DNA of 64,000 nucleotides from Ancistrus triradiatus (lineage: Eukaryota; Chordata; Actinopteri; Siluriformes; Loricariidae): NCBI GenBank assembly GCA_025084515.1, contig JAJAGP010000559.1, positions 298,462 to 362,461 on the forward strand, read 5' to 3'. This document shows positions 34,650 through 46,390 of the stretch, one piece after another. The first letter of the stretch is position 1, and every line of letters starts with the position of its first letter. The notes under the pieces are model-generated. The model was given only the letters and a program-made list of their open reading frames with translations, ran no database searches and was not told the origin of the DNA. The translations under genes were made by a program, and so were the position numbers.

Positions 34650-34848
34650 ACTGGAAGTGATTACACTGGGGGTCTCTCAGTTCAGTTTGATGGTTCCCAG
34701 CTGAAGTCTGTTTTGTGTTTGGGAAGCCAAGTGTGTATAAGTGTGTGAGTGTGAATGTAAGCTGTGTATGCACACAGAGGGGGTTCAATCAGCAAGTAAG
34801 AAAACTGCTGCCATGTTTCAGAGGGAAGTCTGAACCTTTTTCTACCTC

Positions 34849-34852
<4 letters not shown>

Positions 34853-34927
<75 letters not shown>
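34853..34927. repeat. (CA)n microsatellite
   Basis: About 37 CA units, 207 bases after the previous CA run. Confidence 0.95.
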
Positions 34928-34928
<1 letters not shown>

Positions 34929-35196
34929 GGATGGAAATGAGGGCAGAAGCTGGTCAACATCACGTAAAACTAGTTAAAAGTAAGACCATATGCAGGGCTA
35001 CAATACTATGGCAACATTTTCGTTTAAACACACATATACTCCTAGTGAATGTGACATGTACTGATGGTAATGGTTGGCTTATTTAGAAATAATTGGTCAT
35101 TCTCCTCCTCATACCATCATTTTTCTGTTTTATTTCATTTCATCTGCAGGTTCATCTATTAACTAATCACTAAAGCTAAGGTAAAATGTTTATATT

Positions 35197-36807
35197 TACA
35201 CACGTGGACAATATTGTTGGTACCCCTCAGTTAATGAAAGAAAAACCCACAATGGTAACAGAAATAACTTTAATCTGACATAAGTAATAATAAATACAAA
35301 GTCTATGAAAATGAACAAATGAAAGTCAGACATTGCTTTTCAACCATGCTTCAACAGAATTACTGAAAAAAATAAACTCATGAAACAGGTCTGGACAGAA
35401 ATGATTGTACCCTTAACTTAATATTTTGTTGCACAACCTTTTGAAGCAATCACTGCAATCAAACGATTCCTGTATCTGTCAGTGAGACTTCTGCCCCTCT
35501 CAGAAGGTATTTTGGCCCACTTCTCATGAGCAAACTGTTGCAGTTGTCTCAGGTTTGAAGGGTGCCTTTTCCAGACGGCATGTTTCAGCTTCTTCCAGAG
35601 ATGCTCAATAGGATTTAGGTCAGGGCTCATAGAAGGCCACTTCAGAATAGTCCAGTGTTTTCCTCTTAGCCATTCTTGGGTGTTTTTAGATGTGTGTTTT
35701 GGGTATCCTGTTGCAAGACCCATGACCTGCGACTGAGACCAAACTTTCTGACACTGGGCAGCACATTTCTCTCTAGAATTCCTTGATAGTCTTGAGACTT
35801 CATTGTACCCTGCACAGATTCAAGACACCCTGTGCCAGATGCAGCAAAGCAGCCCCAGAACATAACAGAGCCTCCTCCATGTTTCACAGTAGGGACAGTG
35901 TTCATTTCTTGATATTCTTCATTTTTCTGTCTGTGAACATAGAGCTGATGTGCCTTGCCAAAACGTTCCATTCTTGTCTCATCTGTCTATAGGACATTCT
36001 CCCAGAAACTTTGTGGTTTGTCAACATGTAGTTTGGCAAATTCCAGTCTGGCTTTTTTATGTTTTGTTTTCAACAATGGTGCCCTCCTTGGTCGTCTCCC
36101 ATTAAGTCCACTTTGGCTCAAACATCGACGGATGGTGCGATCTGACACTGATGTTCCTTGAGCTTGAAGTAATCTCTTTAGAAGTTCTTCTTGGCTCTTT
36201 TGTTACCATTCGTATTATCCATATTATATCTTTGATTTGTCATCAATTTTCCTCCTGCATCCACATCCAAGGAGGTTGCCTACAGTCCCATGGGTCTTAG
36301 ATTTCTGAATAATATATGCAACTGTCACAGGGACATCAAGCTGCTTGGAGATGGTCTTATAACCTTTACCTTTAACATGCTTGTCTATAGTTTTCTTTCT
36401 AATGTCCTGAGACAGCTCTTTCCTTTGCTTCCTCTGGTCCATGTTGAGTGTGGTACACACTTTGTCACCAAACAGCACAGTGACTACCTGAAGCATTATA
36501 TATAGGCCCACTGACTGATTACAAGATTGTAGGCACCTGTGATGCTAATTAAAAACCTTGATTTAACATGTCCCTTTGGTCACATTTTTCAGAGGTACCA
36601 TCATTTCTGTCCAGGCCTGTTTCATGAGTTTATTTTTTTTAATAATTCTGTTGAAGCATGGTTAAAAAGCAGTGTCTGACTTTCATTTGTTCATTTTCAT
36701 AGACTTTGTATTTATTATTACTTTTGTCAGATTAAAGTTATTTCTGTTTCCATTGTGGGGTTTTTTTCATTAACTGAGGGGTACCAACAATTTTGTCAAC
36801 GTGTGTA
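35197..36807 (-). mobile_element. Near full-length Tc1-like element, family E
   Basis: 1,611 bp between TACACACGTGGACAATATTG and TTTTGTCAACGTGTGTA. Terminal repeats of about 210 bases: the outer GTTGGTACCCCTCAGTTAAT motif is echoed by an inner AATGATTGTACCC motif (35400) and by the mirror at 36600, again an IR/DR design. It is the best preserved transposon in the window. Confidence 0.9.
35418..36442 (-). pseudogene. Tc1-like transposase, family E, frameshifted
   Basis: Begins MDQRKQRKELSQDIRKK at 36442 (ATG with the family's typical start), followed by the helix-turn-helix GKGYKTISKQLDVPVTVAYI. A central part in another frame covers 36000-36220. KHGGGSVMFWGCFAASGTG (35666-35971) and LQQDTQNTHLKT carry catalytic-core text, and SPDLNPIEHLWKKLKHAV with the final AVIASKGCATKY (stop at 35418) completes it. 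At least two frameshifts separate the segments, so no full enzyme can be made. Confidence 0.85.
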
Positions 36808-36954
36808 TAATATAGTAACATCAACTAAGCTTTACATGACCTATCCTTGGAAAACCCCAGCAAGGTCACGCACTTAGTCATTCACACTTACACCTGTTGG
36901 CAATTTATAGTCCATCTTCTAGCATGTTTTTGGGTAGAAATTCACAAAGACATG

Positions 36955-37052
36955 GTGATAAAATCCCACCTCTGCCCAGCTGCCAATGTTGGGTCCTTGA
37001 GCAAGGCCCTTAACCCACAATTGCTTGGATTGTAAGACTGTATCTATTGTTA
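36955..37052 (+). repeat. Truncated SINE, family A
   Basis: Starts inside the B box (AAATCCCACCTCTGCCCAGC) and keeps the CTGCCAATGTTGGGTCCTTG body. The A box and the tail are lost. Confidence 0.7.
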
Positions 37053-37074
37053 CCTCACCAAAAGTGGAATACAA

Positions 37075-37133
37075 ACCAGGGAAGCTCAGCACTGTAAACC
37101 AACACTCTGCCTACTGAGCTAGCCTGGTTCGTA
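37075..37133 (-). repeat. tRNA-like SINE head, family C
   Basis: On the minus strand GCTAGCTCAGTAGGCAGAGT (A-box region) and GGTTTGTATTCC (B-box-like) are 30-odd bases apart. A similar head is at 43615-43690. Acceptor-stem pairing is not evident, so it is not called a tRNA gene. Confidence 0.45.
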
Positions 37134-39147
37134 TGCCACCAGAGATGTAGTCTGCCGATTACAGATTTGCATTAAAAGTTGATTACATGTGCTCCTCTGA
37201 TTGGGGGCAGGGTCTGAGATCACATGACGAAAACCAGTTGTGCCACCATTACAAATACACAATTAGCAGCTTAATTACAGGCTATCAATCACTACAGCAA
37301 AATAGAGCATACAGTATATTCAGACAGACGCTGTTACTACAGCATTTCTGCAAGTGGTAAATGAAGTGGTAAATCGAGAGAATTCTAATCTTGGTTTTTG
37401 TTGTGTGTCCTAACAAATGTAACTGAGCAGGCTGAACAAGATGTGGTAAAATAGGATCAAATGGCCAATTAGCTTAGACTTAACAGGTGGTTAGTGTGTC
37501 ATATGAAGGGGTGTGTTTGTGTGTGTACTTGAGGAGTGTGTGTGTGTCTGATTACTTGATCGGTGTTTGGGAACAATCCACTTCAATGGCACATAATATG
37601 CATATAAAATGATGTTGATTTTTGAATGTATATGCCAATTTGTGGGGAAAGACGCATGCTTTATGCCTAATGCAAACACAAAAACTACAAAAATGCAATA
37701 AATATATACAGTACAACTTTAAATAGTTCACTAACATAACTGGACTGGTGTCATCGTGAAAGTGTGAATGAGGTATTTGTGTATGCTCACTACTAACCAG
37801 TAGGCAGTGTAATTCCTGAGTATTTTAAAAATAGGCCCAAAATTGTCCTGTGACAACTTATTCTAAGACAATGTTTAACAAGATCAGTTTTTATGAGGCA
37901 TAGATTTAAGGAAGAATATAAAATTTGTGAGATAGTATTTGCCACCTGCTTACTTACTGGTCTTCCTTTTGTCTTTATCAGGTTCAGTTATATAACCAGT
38001 TCCCTTGCGTGTAAAGCAGCGTGCAACAATTGTGTGAGCCGGTTCTCCCCCCCATATATTTCATATGATTATTTCATATGAACAATTTCACTAACACAGG
38101 ACGGCATGTTGTAGGCCTTCTGCTGATAGATATATTATCTTTGCCTATGGCTGCATGACAGAAAAAATATTACAGGAAAATAGATCACAAAAATAGTACT
38201 AATATAACATTTTAGGGTACTTCAATGTAAAATTAAAGTCAAGTGTTATATTGTGACAATTCGCCAGCCCTCCACCACAGTGACCGAGGTTTGAGTCCCA
38301 GTGATGCCTTCCAGCCAGGTGGGGAATCACGCTTGTTCATCCACTGCTGCTGCAACAGCAAACCCTGTTTGCATTCTGAGATTTCTAGGACAGGCTCCAT
38401 TAAAATGTTGGGGAAAATTGTTAAGAAGAAAATGTTCTTTATGTGTTAAACAATAATGGATAATTATAGACATAAAATATTTTATCTTTAAAAATGGTTA
38501 ATGTTTAAAACTTTTCAAACTGTAAACAAACCTTTGTCAGGTTTATGGTTTGTCCTTGGGTAAACCCTTTCACTGGAGGGTTTTCTAAAATAATTTACTC
38601 GTTTTTTTTAATTTGTAAAACCAAACCACACCCAGCCACAGCTGAAATCTTGACCTCAGCTTCCTAAAAATAATTCAGCTTGCTCTGACATTTTGGGAAA
38701 TGTAAACTTCTTGATTACTCCCTCAAAAGCTAAAGACCTGAACTACAGTTCCCAGTTTTGCAACGACTGAAATAAAATAAATTAGGGCTATTAGTGCAGT
38801 TAGCACTGTAATTCAGCTTTTGAGAGCAATAGTTCATCCGCTGTGTCATCAGACTGAAATTTATTTCTTAAAAATAACACTGAGTAAAAGTCTATAAGTA
38901 ATAATTAAACCTTTTATTATAAACAGTTATAATTCATATTAGTGAATGCCAGTGTTACAATGTGTGTGTTCCGGCAGTTCCAGCCCCACACATGATGTTC
39001 ATCTGCTGGAGCTCCACTCAAGCTGCTTCCGTCATCAGCTCCAGGCCTATCATACCCGGGCCACTTAATGCCGATGTGCATACTTCACATTTTATTCGAA
39101 CTTTGACTCCATGACTTTAGTTTCGCTCTTAGATTTATCATCTACGC
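37134..39147. other. Long anonymous interval
   Basis: No supported gene. A possible SINE-like B box (GAGGTTTGAGTCCCAG) lies at 38285. AT-rich elsewhere. Confidence 0.4.
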
Positions 39148-39357
39148 CGCCCAAGGAGGTTGGGTCCCTTTTTGAGTCTTGGTCCTCCCAAGGTTTCTTC
39201 CTAGAATTAGGGAGTTTTTTCTTGTCACTGTCGCCCTAGGCTTGCTCAATTTGGGATTGGACGTAGTTATTAGGAGATAATCTAAACTTGTAAAGTTGCT
39301 TTGAGACAATGCTCCATTGTAAAAAGCGCTATATAAATAGATCTGACTTGACTTGAC
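39148..39357 (-). repeat. Dispersed repeat D, reverse orientation
   Basis: GCCCAAGGAGGTTGGGTCCC through GTTTCTTCCTAGAATTAGG and ATTGTAAAAAGCGCTATATA to TGACTTGACTTGAC. It is the best-preserved copy and shows the full 3' head. Confidence 0.85.
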
Positions 39358-39639
39358 AATCAATCTGCTATAGAATTACTGACATACATTTTTAAGATGG
39401 GTTAAGAAAGTTTTTTCAATGTCTCTGTGGTTAATTAGCCTGAAGTTTAACCTATGAGGGGATATAGAGTCCAAATTTCATTTATCAACACACAGAAAAA
39501 ATTGAGAATGTTAAATAAAATGAGCCAAAAGTACATTGGTCAGAACAAACACAACTAAAATTGTTCGATAACAAATACACAAGGTTGGTTATAAAGAAAA
39601 AACCTAATTCCCACTATTAAGTAAGGTAGAGGACCGTGA

Positions 39640-39845
39640 TTTTTTTTCTTCAAAGGTTCTGGAAATCATTTGAGAATGCATGGCATCATGGACTTCATGA
39701 TGTACCAGGACATTGTATATGAAAACCTGCCACCAATATGCTGTGTAAACCTGGTTATGGTTGGATCTTTCAACGCAACAGTGATCTAAATTATGCGTGC
39801 AAAATCCATACAAAAGTGGACACGTGTGTACAGAATCAAACCTTT
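39640..39845 (+). mobile_element. Tc1-like catalytic-core scrap
   Basis: The plus frames read HGIMDFMMYQDIVYENLPP and, shifted, GYGWIFQRNSDLNYACKIH. These align with the GIMDxxxYxxILExxxLP and WxFQQDNDPKHTSK blocks of Tc1-like transposases. There is no terminus. Confidence 0.55.
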
Positions 39846-40334
39846 GACATGATCATCTCAGACTCCTGACAGTAAGCTGACTCTTGTGAGTCCACAAGAG
39901 AGAAGCAAGTTCTCATTGCTTTTTCTGTATTCTGCAATCTCATCAAGCATTATAATGCTCAATGCTGTAATCCTGCACTAAATGTGGGGGTGCCAAGTTG
40001 TTTTCATTTATAAAAACTATTTTGTATAAGGATTTAATATTAGAGTGACATTAGAACAATGATAGAAAAACTCAGCTTCCAGTTTAGGTTTTTTCTCTGG
40101 TTCACCACACACATGCCTCAACAGATGTGATATGTGAGGCTGCAAAAGTGTAAATTTCAAAATATGCAACTAATAGTTCAAAAAGGCCAAATACTGGGTG
40201 CTCAAATTGCATATCTGTTAGTCATAAAAACAGAAGATTACAGCATGTTTCTATTGGGACAGTCTCAAACTGCCAGTATATAACTTCTGTATTGATGGCA
40301 AGCTTGTAAAAAAGCCTAAGGAGCCCAAAACCTG

Positions 40335-40520
40335 GACATTTGTTCAATGGAAAAAAGTTATATGGTCTAGAGTGTCAACTTTTACTACACTTCCTGCATC
40401 TGAATGAATTTACTTTTGGAGGAAGCCAAAGGATACCTTCAACACACTGCTGCTGCCAACATTTAAGTACAGTGGATGACCCATTAATGTGTGGACACCT
40501 GCCTCATGTGGAAATTATAA
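40335..40520 (+). mobile_element. Tc1-like catalytic-core scrap, another family
   Basis: Plus strand text reads QWKKVIWSRVSTFTTLPAS then YFWRKPKDTFNT, aligning with the W..V.WSDESxFTLFPTSGRVYVWRxPKEAYNP block of a Tc1-like family. Stops interrupt it. Confidence 0.55.
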
Positions 40521-41143
40521 ATCCATTGATTTAGTCCTTCCCACTTACTACATTAAACATCTTTGAACATTCATGGGTAAGTAGATGTCTACCTCCTTCA
40601 TCTCAAAAAAGAATTACCAAGCGTTTCTACTTTAAGCATGACCCAATATACCACCAGAAATCATAGTATAGGCAAATGAGGCCCTATTCCTTATTAACAT
40701 AGTCATATTAAACAATCTTATTCCTGTTAGTTTAAATGTTGCTTTAGTTTAGTATCATTCTGCTCAGCATAATACTATACTAAATAATACATCAATGGTA
40801 CAAAACTCAAGCTTAGTTTTTCATTTTTGAGTCTTAGACAAATTTTAGAAGACAATTTGAGTTTTGGAAGACAAAGGTTAATACTGTAGTAATTAATAAA
40901 GCTATCTGAGGATATATCTACTTACTTTGAATGCAGTAAAGTAAAATGTATACCAATATATATTTAACTGATGTACATGAATTGTACTATACCATTACTA
41001 CACACCACAGCACAGCAGGATACTAAATGCAAGAGGAAAACTCACACAACAGCTAAATTAAATTACTTCATTCATAAAGTCACCGCAAGAAAGGCATGAT
41101 ATCATTACCAAGAGCTGAAAGTACGAAAAAGTGTGAATGGGAA

Positions 41144-41145
<2 letters not shown>

Positions 41146-41206
<61 letters not shown>

Positions 41207-41207
41207 C

Positions 41208-41238
<31 letters not shown>

Positions 41239-41264
41239 AAGACACAGGCAGAGACAGAGAGAGT
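41146..41264. repeat. (GT)n(GA)n compound microsatellite, imperfect
   Basis: About 15 GT units, then a long GA tract interrupted by AAAG and ACAG. Confidence 0.9.
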
Positions 41265-41353
41265 ACGCTGATCTAATCATGGCTTTTCCCGATAGTATCT
41301 ACTGTTTCAGCTTCCAGACCCAACACATCATCAGTCACAGCTGTCAGCCACTG

Positions 41354-41355
<2 letters not shown>

Positions 41356-41387
<32 letters not shown>
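41356..41387. repeat. (CT)n microsatellite
   Basis: About 16 CT units. Confidence 0.9.
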
Positions 41388-41389
<2 letters not shown>

Positions 41390-41535
41390 GACAGAAAACT
41401 GTCTGTCTCAAGTCTACCGTGGTGTATTACTTGTTTCTACTCTGTTGTGTCATATTTGATACAATATATACAACAAGCAATTAAGCGTGTTAATACCTCT
41501 TAGGACAAAATAGGCATCACAGCATAAAAGTCAAA

Positions 41536-43113
41536 ACTGTTAAAGTGTTGCCTGAAAGTTTCTGAACCCTTTATAATTTTCTATATTTCTGTATAAATAT
41601 GACCTAAAACATCATCAGATTTTCACACAAGTCCTAAAAGTAGATAAAGAGAACCCAGTTAAACAAATGAGACAAAAATATTATACTTGGTCATTTATTT
41701 ATTGAGGAAAATGATCCAATATTACATATTAGTTATGGCAAAAGTATGTGAAGCTCTAGGATTAGCAGTTAATTTGAAGGTCAAATTAAAGTCAGGTGTT
41801 TTCAATCAATGGGATGACAATCAGGTGTGAGTGGGCACCCTGTTTTTATTTAAAGAATAGGGATCTATCAAAGTCTGCTCTTTACAACACATGTTTGTGG
41901 AAGTGTATCATGGCACAAACAAAGGAGATTTCTGAGGACCTCAGAAAAAGAGTTTTTGATGCTCATGAGGCTGGAGAAGGTTATAAACCATCTCTAAAGA
42001 GATTGAACTCCACCAATCCACAGTCAGACAGATTGTGTACAAATGGAGGAAATTCAAGACCATTGTTACCCCTCCCCAGGAGTGGTCGACCAACAAAGAT
42101 CACTCCAAGAGCAAGGCGTGTATGTAATAGTTGGCGAGGTCACAAAGGACCACAGGGTAACTTCTAAGCAACTGAAGGCCTCTCTCACATTAGCTAGTAT
42201 TAATGTTCGTGAGTCCCACCATCAGAAGAACACTGAACAACAATGGTGTCCATGGCAGGGTTGCAAGGAGAAAGCCACTGCTCTCCAAAAAGAACATTGC
42301 TGCTCATCTGCAGTTTGCTAAAGATCACGTGGACAAGCCAGAAGGCTACTGGAAGAATGTTTTTGTGGAACTGATGAGACCAAAATATAACTTTTTGGTT
42401 TAAAAGAAAAGCGTTATGTTTGGAGAAACGGAAAACACTGCATTCCAGCATAAGAACCTTATCCATCTGTGAAACATGGTGGTGTTAGTCTCATGGTTTG
42501 GGCCTGTTTTGCAGCATCTGGGCCAGGACGGCTTGCCATCATTGATGGAACAATTAATTCTGAATTATATCAGAGAGTTCTAAAGGAAAATGTCAGGACA
42601 TCTGTCCATGAACTGAATCTCAAGAGAAGGTGAGTCATGCAGCAAGACAACAACCCTAAGCACACAAGTAATTCTACCAAAGAATGGTTAAAGAAGAATA
42701 AAGTTAATGTTTTGGAATGGCCAAGTCAAAGTCCTGACCTTAATCCAATAAAATGTTGTGGAAGGACCAGAAGCGAGTAGAGTTGAAGCTGTTCTGTACG
42801 AAGGAATGGGATAAAAGTCCATGCAGGACTGATCAACAGTTACAGGAAACGTTTAGTTGCAGTTATTGCTGCACAGGGGGGTCACACCAGATACAGAAAG
42901 CAAAGGTTCACATACTTTTGCCAGTCACTAATATGTCATATTGGATGATTTTCCTCAATAAATAAATGACCAAGTATAATATTTTTGTTTCATTTATTTA
43001 ACTGGGTTCTCTTTATCTACTTTTAGGTGTGAAAATCTGATGATGTTTTAGGTCATATTTATGCAGAAATATAGAACATTCTAAAGGGTTCACAAACTTT
43101 CAAGCACCACTGT
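41536..43113 (+). mobile_element. Near full-length Tc1-like element, family F
   Basis: The left end ACTGTTAAAGTGTTGCCTGAAAGTTTCTGAACC and the right end GTTCACAAACTTTCAAGCACCACTGT are inverted. The repeats extend about 200 bases, sharing AAAAGTAGATAAAGAGAACC and GACCAAGTATAATA-type inner motifs. Length 1.58 kb is usual for an intact Tc1-like element. Confidence 0.85.
41910..42930 (+). pseudogene. Broken Tc1-like transposase, family F
   Basis: Starts MAQTKEISEDLRKRVFDAHE at 41910. The N-terminal helix-turn-helix segment breaks after LKRLN. Later frames hold TIRRTLNNNGVHGRVARRKP (42203-42270), KHGGVSLMVWACFAAS-like text (42470-42520) and QQDNNPKHTSNSTKEWL (out of frame, 42640). A stretch around 42700-42760 encodes the QSPDLNPIK version of the last catalytic block, in which the usual E is replaced by K. 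Multiple frameshifts. Confidence 0.8.
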
Positions 43114-45059
43114 CTTTTGAACCCAAGACTCAAATACTGAAATTTCAGTCATGATAACCTGTGAGCAATGTAAGGTAGTATAACTAGATGACCTTGTTAT
43201 ACAGGAGGAAAGGAGAACAAATATGGCTAAAGCATGGTTAAAACATCATGACGTATAGTGTACGTATAATTATTACGTATAATCATAGCTCGTTGTATGC
43301 TTAATTGTGTTAAGGGAGATGTTACTTTAAAAAAGTTACATTTCCAAATATTATATTTAGTCTAATTTTTTATTTTGATGTCTGGTCACCAATGGACTGG
43401 GACACATGTCCTAACCCTCAGACCCCGAGGAGGAATGACACTTGGGAACCCACCCCTGGTGTGGCTTAGAAGACTGGATATATACACACATGCAGAATAA
43501 ATGTGAAGTGCATCACACATTTCTGGTGACACAGATAACCCAACATGGAAGCTGGAACCCAAGTCTGGGGGACGGGGGGGGGTTAACCTCCAGTTAACCT
43601 CCAGTTAACCTACCAGAGGTGGGGACCAAACCAGGGTTACTCAGCATTGGCAACTAGTTCCCTACTGACTGAGCCATGGGTGGGGACTGTTTAAAAATGT
43701 CCAGTTCAGGGGTGCTTAAAATATTTGCACATTTTCTCTGGGCAGTTTGATAGGTGCAGAAAGTTGTGACAGGACATTTCAGCACCTTAAATTCATGGCA
43801 CTCTTTGTTATTCTTAGTCTCTGGCTCTTTTCCTTAAAAACATTCACACAAATACCTACACTCACAGACTCACGGGTGTGGAAAGTCACCGTCAACTGCG
43901 CAGCACAAATATATAAAGCATAAAAATACTCCTCTGCTCTCATATACATGTCTATTTATATAGCATCTGCACAGTGTGTATTTGTGAGGGATAACCATAA
44001 ATGATATAACATTTAACTCTAGAAATAATGATGTGTAGTTACCACATATGAGATCGGAGATTAAGTGAAATGTTGAGGGTTTTCTGATTAAGGGACTTTC
44101 CCCTCTGCCTGTGCTGGGTGTGTGATGTGGAGTGTAATATATATATTCCAAAACCCATGCTAAATTCCCAGAGAGGAAGGGTAATCTTCATGACTCGCTT
44201 TCGTGATTTTTTTCCACCTTATTGCCATTTTCTTTTCTTTCAGCATGTTAGTAATCTGCTAAATGCCATTTAAGTGGGTATTTACATCAATTCAGAACAA
44301 TCATAATATCTGCTATGGTTCCAGAAAAATGAGGCACACAATCATCAACCCACACATTCAAATTCCTTTTTCAATTATATGAGGTAACAAAAGGGATAAC
44401 CTTTGCCAGGTAATATGTAAAATAATGGAGAATCTTGTTGAGCTTTGGAAATGCCTGAATCTCTACAATGTAAGTTCTAAATGCCAGTCTATTTATCCCA
44501 TACTCATCATGTACTGCATGAAACACATTCTGATATAGGCTTGCAATAAAGTCTAAGTGCATATGCTGGATCATGAAGAATATTACTAAGAGAGAAATTA
44601 TATCAAAGGAAACTCATAGGAATGATGCAACCCCATAGCAAAAAAAGACTTTGAGCGAGGGGTCAATAATTCTACTCCAGTCATCAGAGGACAGTGTATC
44701 CGGAAGAGTATGTTCAAACCATGTGGCAGAATTTGGCTGGTCAGTTTACACAACTATTTCTGGCTAAAAAAATGACTAAATATATAAATGAAAATAATAA
44801 CTAATAAAAATACTTTTCCATATAGAACTTTTTTCCAAATAACATTTTGTAACATCTATCCTCTCTATTGCCTGTCCTTTTTCTTGAAAAGAACGTATGC
44901 ATCTAAACTGATTTGGTACTTAATGAAGTTATGTTAAATCAAACGGGTGCATAATTGCTGTATATGTATGATGCTGTGACAATATTACAGGTAATCAGTG
45001 CTTTATCTCAATTGTCAATTGTATGACTGTCTGGTTACACTTTGTTTTGAAAACTTGTC
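43114..45059. other. Mostly anonymous DNA
   Basis: Apart from a SINE head at 43615 no feature is supported. The minus frame at 43870-44151 has no recognised domain. Confidence 0.4.
43615..43690 (-). repeat. tRNA-like SINE head, family C
   Basis: Minus strand ATGGCTCAGTCAGTAGGGAA and CCTGGTTTGGTCCCC are spaced as A and B boxes, as at 37075. Confidence 0.45.
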
Positions 45060-45712
45060 TAGCAAAAGTGTGCATTCTCAGTTACAGGGACTTTCCTAAA
45101 GTCACACAGCAGTCTACATCTGTCAGGATCAGTCCACTTTGAGAAAAATATGTGCCTGTTTCCAAAACGAATTAGTATGCCAATGTGACTTAGAGGAATA
45201 CTAGCCCATTCCTGCATACAGAACATCTTCAAGAACTCTGGGATGGGCCAATCCATAACACCACCCCCACCCTTTTTCACAGATGTCATTTGGTTATTAT
45301 TCTAGAATGCAGTGTATATCTTTCTCTACACATAACACATCTAATTTAAGCATTTTAAGTCTCTATATCAGTCTCACCCAACCACAAATGCTTTCCAGTA
45401 GCCATCTGGATTGTCCATGTGCCACATGATGGGCAGCAATGTTATTATGGAGAGCACTGGCATTCTCCTTACAAATCTGCCACGCACTCCATTGTTGTTC
45501 AGTGTTCTCCTGATGGTGGACTCATTAACATGAACATTACCCAATGTGAGACAGGCCTTAATTTGCTTAAAAGTTACCATGTGTCCCTTTGGGACCTTGC
45601 AGACTAGGATACGCCAGTGATCTTTGTTTGTTGACTGACTAACAATGGTCTTGTATTTCCTCCATTTCTACACAGTCTGTTAGACTGTGGATTACTGGAT
45701 TCTGACCTCTGG
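45060..45712 (-). mobile_element. Internally deleted Tc1-like element
   Basis: The minus frame at 45374-45580 reads TFKQIKACLTLGNVHVNEST, then TIRRTLNNNGVRGRF and MWHMDNPDGYWKAFV, the helix-turn-helix to early core of a family F relative. 45059-45289 reads FCMQEWASIPLSHIG, the C-terminal helix. The intervening catalytic region is missing and no terminal repeat is visible. Confidence 0.7.
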
Positions 45713-45713
45713 C

Positions 45714-46390
45714 ATTTACATTTACAGCATTTAGCAGATGCCCCTATGCAGAGCAACTTAACGAAGTGATTTGTATTCTTCTGTGCAGATATTACCTTAT
45801 GCTAGCAGAAATAAGAAATAGCCAAGAACACAATCCAGCTGCAATCCTGTTAGGATTTGATGTAGGTAAATCCACAAACAATCATAAAGAGTAAAAGAAT
45901 ATTAAAACATGTAAGTTTTCAGTCTGGACTTAAGTGCTGAGTGAAAAGGTGAATCTTTAGTCATCGTTTGAAGACAGCAGAGAGACCACACATTCGGATA
46001 TCCAGTGGAAGTTCCTTCCACACCACCTGGGTTCAGTACAGAGAATAGTCTATATGCTTGTTTTCCTTTAATCTTGAGCAGTGGGTCCAGTCCAGCCAAG
46101 CTTGTGTCTCGAAGGTAAGGTAAGATGGTGCTAGTCCGTTTCTGGCTCTGTAGGTGACCATCAGGTTTTGAATGCGAGCATCTAGAGTCAACATGTAAAG
46201 AAAATGTAGCAGTGGAGTAACATACGAAAACTTGGACATGAGTCTATAATCAGACCCCTGCATTCTGAGTTAGTTGCAGGGGTTGATTATATACATGAGA
46301 AGAACAGCCAGAAAAGCTCTACAGTAATCCAGTTTTGATACACAAAGAGACTGGACAAGCACCTCCTGTTCTTTAAATACAAAAGGGCAC
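45714..46390 (-). repeat. SINE tail plus unclassified dispersed repeat
   Basis: 45714-45765 is the reverse of the SINE-A tail (TTTACAGCATTTAGCAGATG). 45900-46390 contains AAGTTTTCAGTCTGGACTTAA, GTGCTAGTCCGTTTCTGGCTC, GTTGCAGGGGTTGATTATA and AGAGACTGGACAAGCACCTCC, phrases of a repeat common in teleosts. The minus frames here (45902-46263) look protein-like but have no domain I can name. Confidence 0.55.

Larger units (their letters stand above)
33783..35196. other. Microsatellite-rich anonymous DNA
   Basis: Apart from three long TG/CA runs, no feature. Open frames at 34413-35086 simply read CACACA as THTHTH or TGTGTG as VCVCVC. Confidence 0.6.
40521..41535. other. Anonymous DNA with two microsatellites
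   Basis: No gene. Contains the compound TG/GA run at 41146 and the CT run at 41356. Confidence 0.5.

Noticed and set aside
34413..35086. Overlapping open frames of THTHTH and VCVCVC on both strands
   Set aside because: These are translations of CA/TG microsatellites.
37075..37133. Possible tRNA gene on the minus strand
   Set aside because: A and B box-like words exist, but no acceptor stem or clean cloverleaf; better explained as a SINE head.
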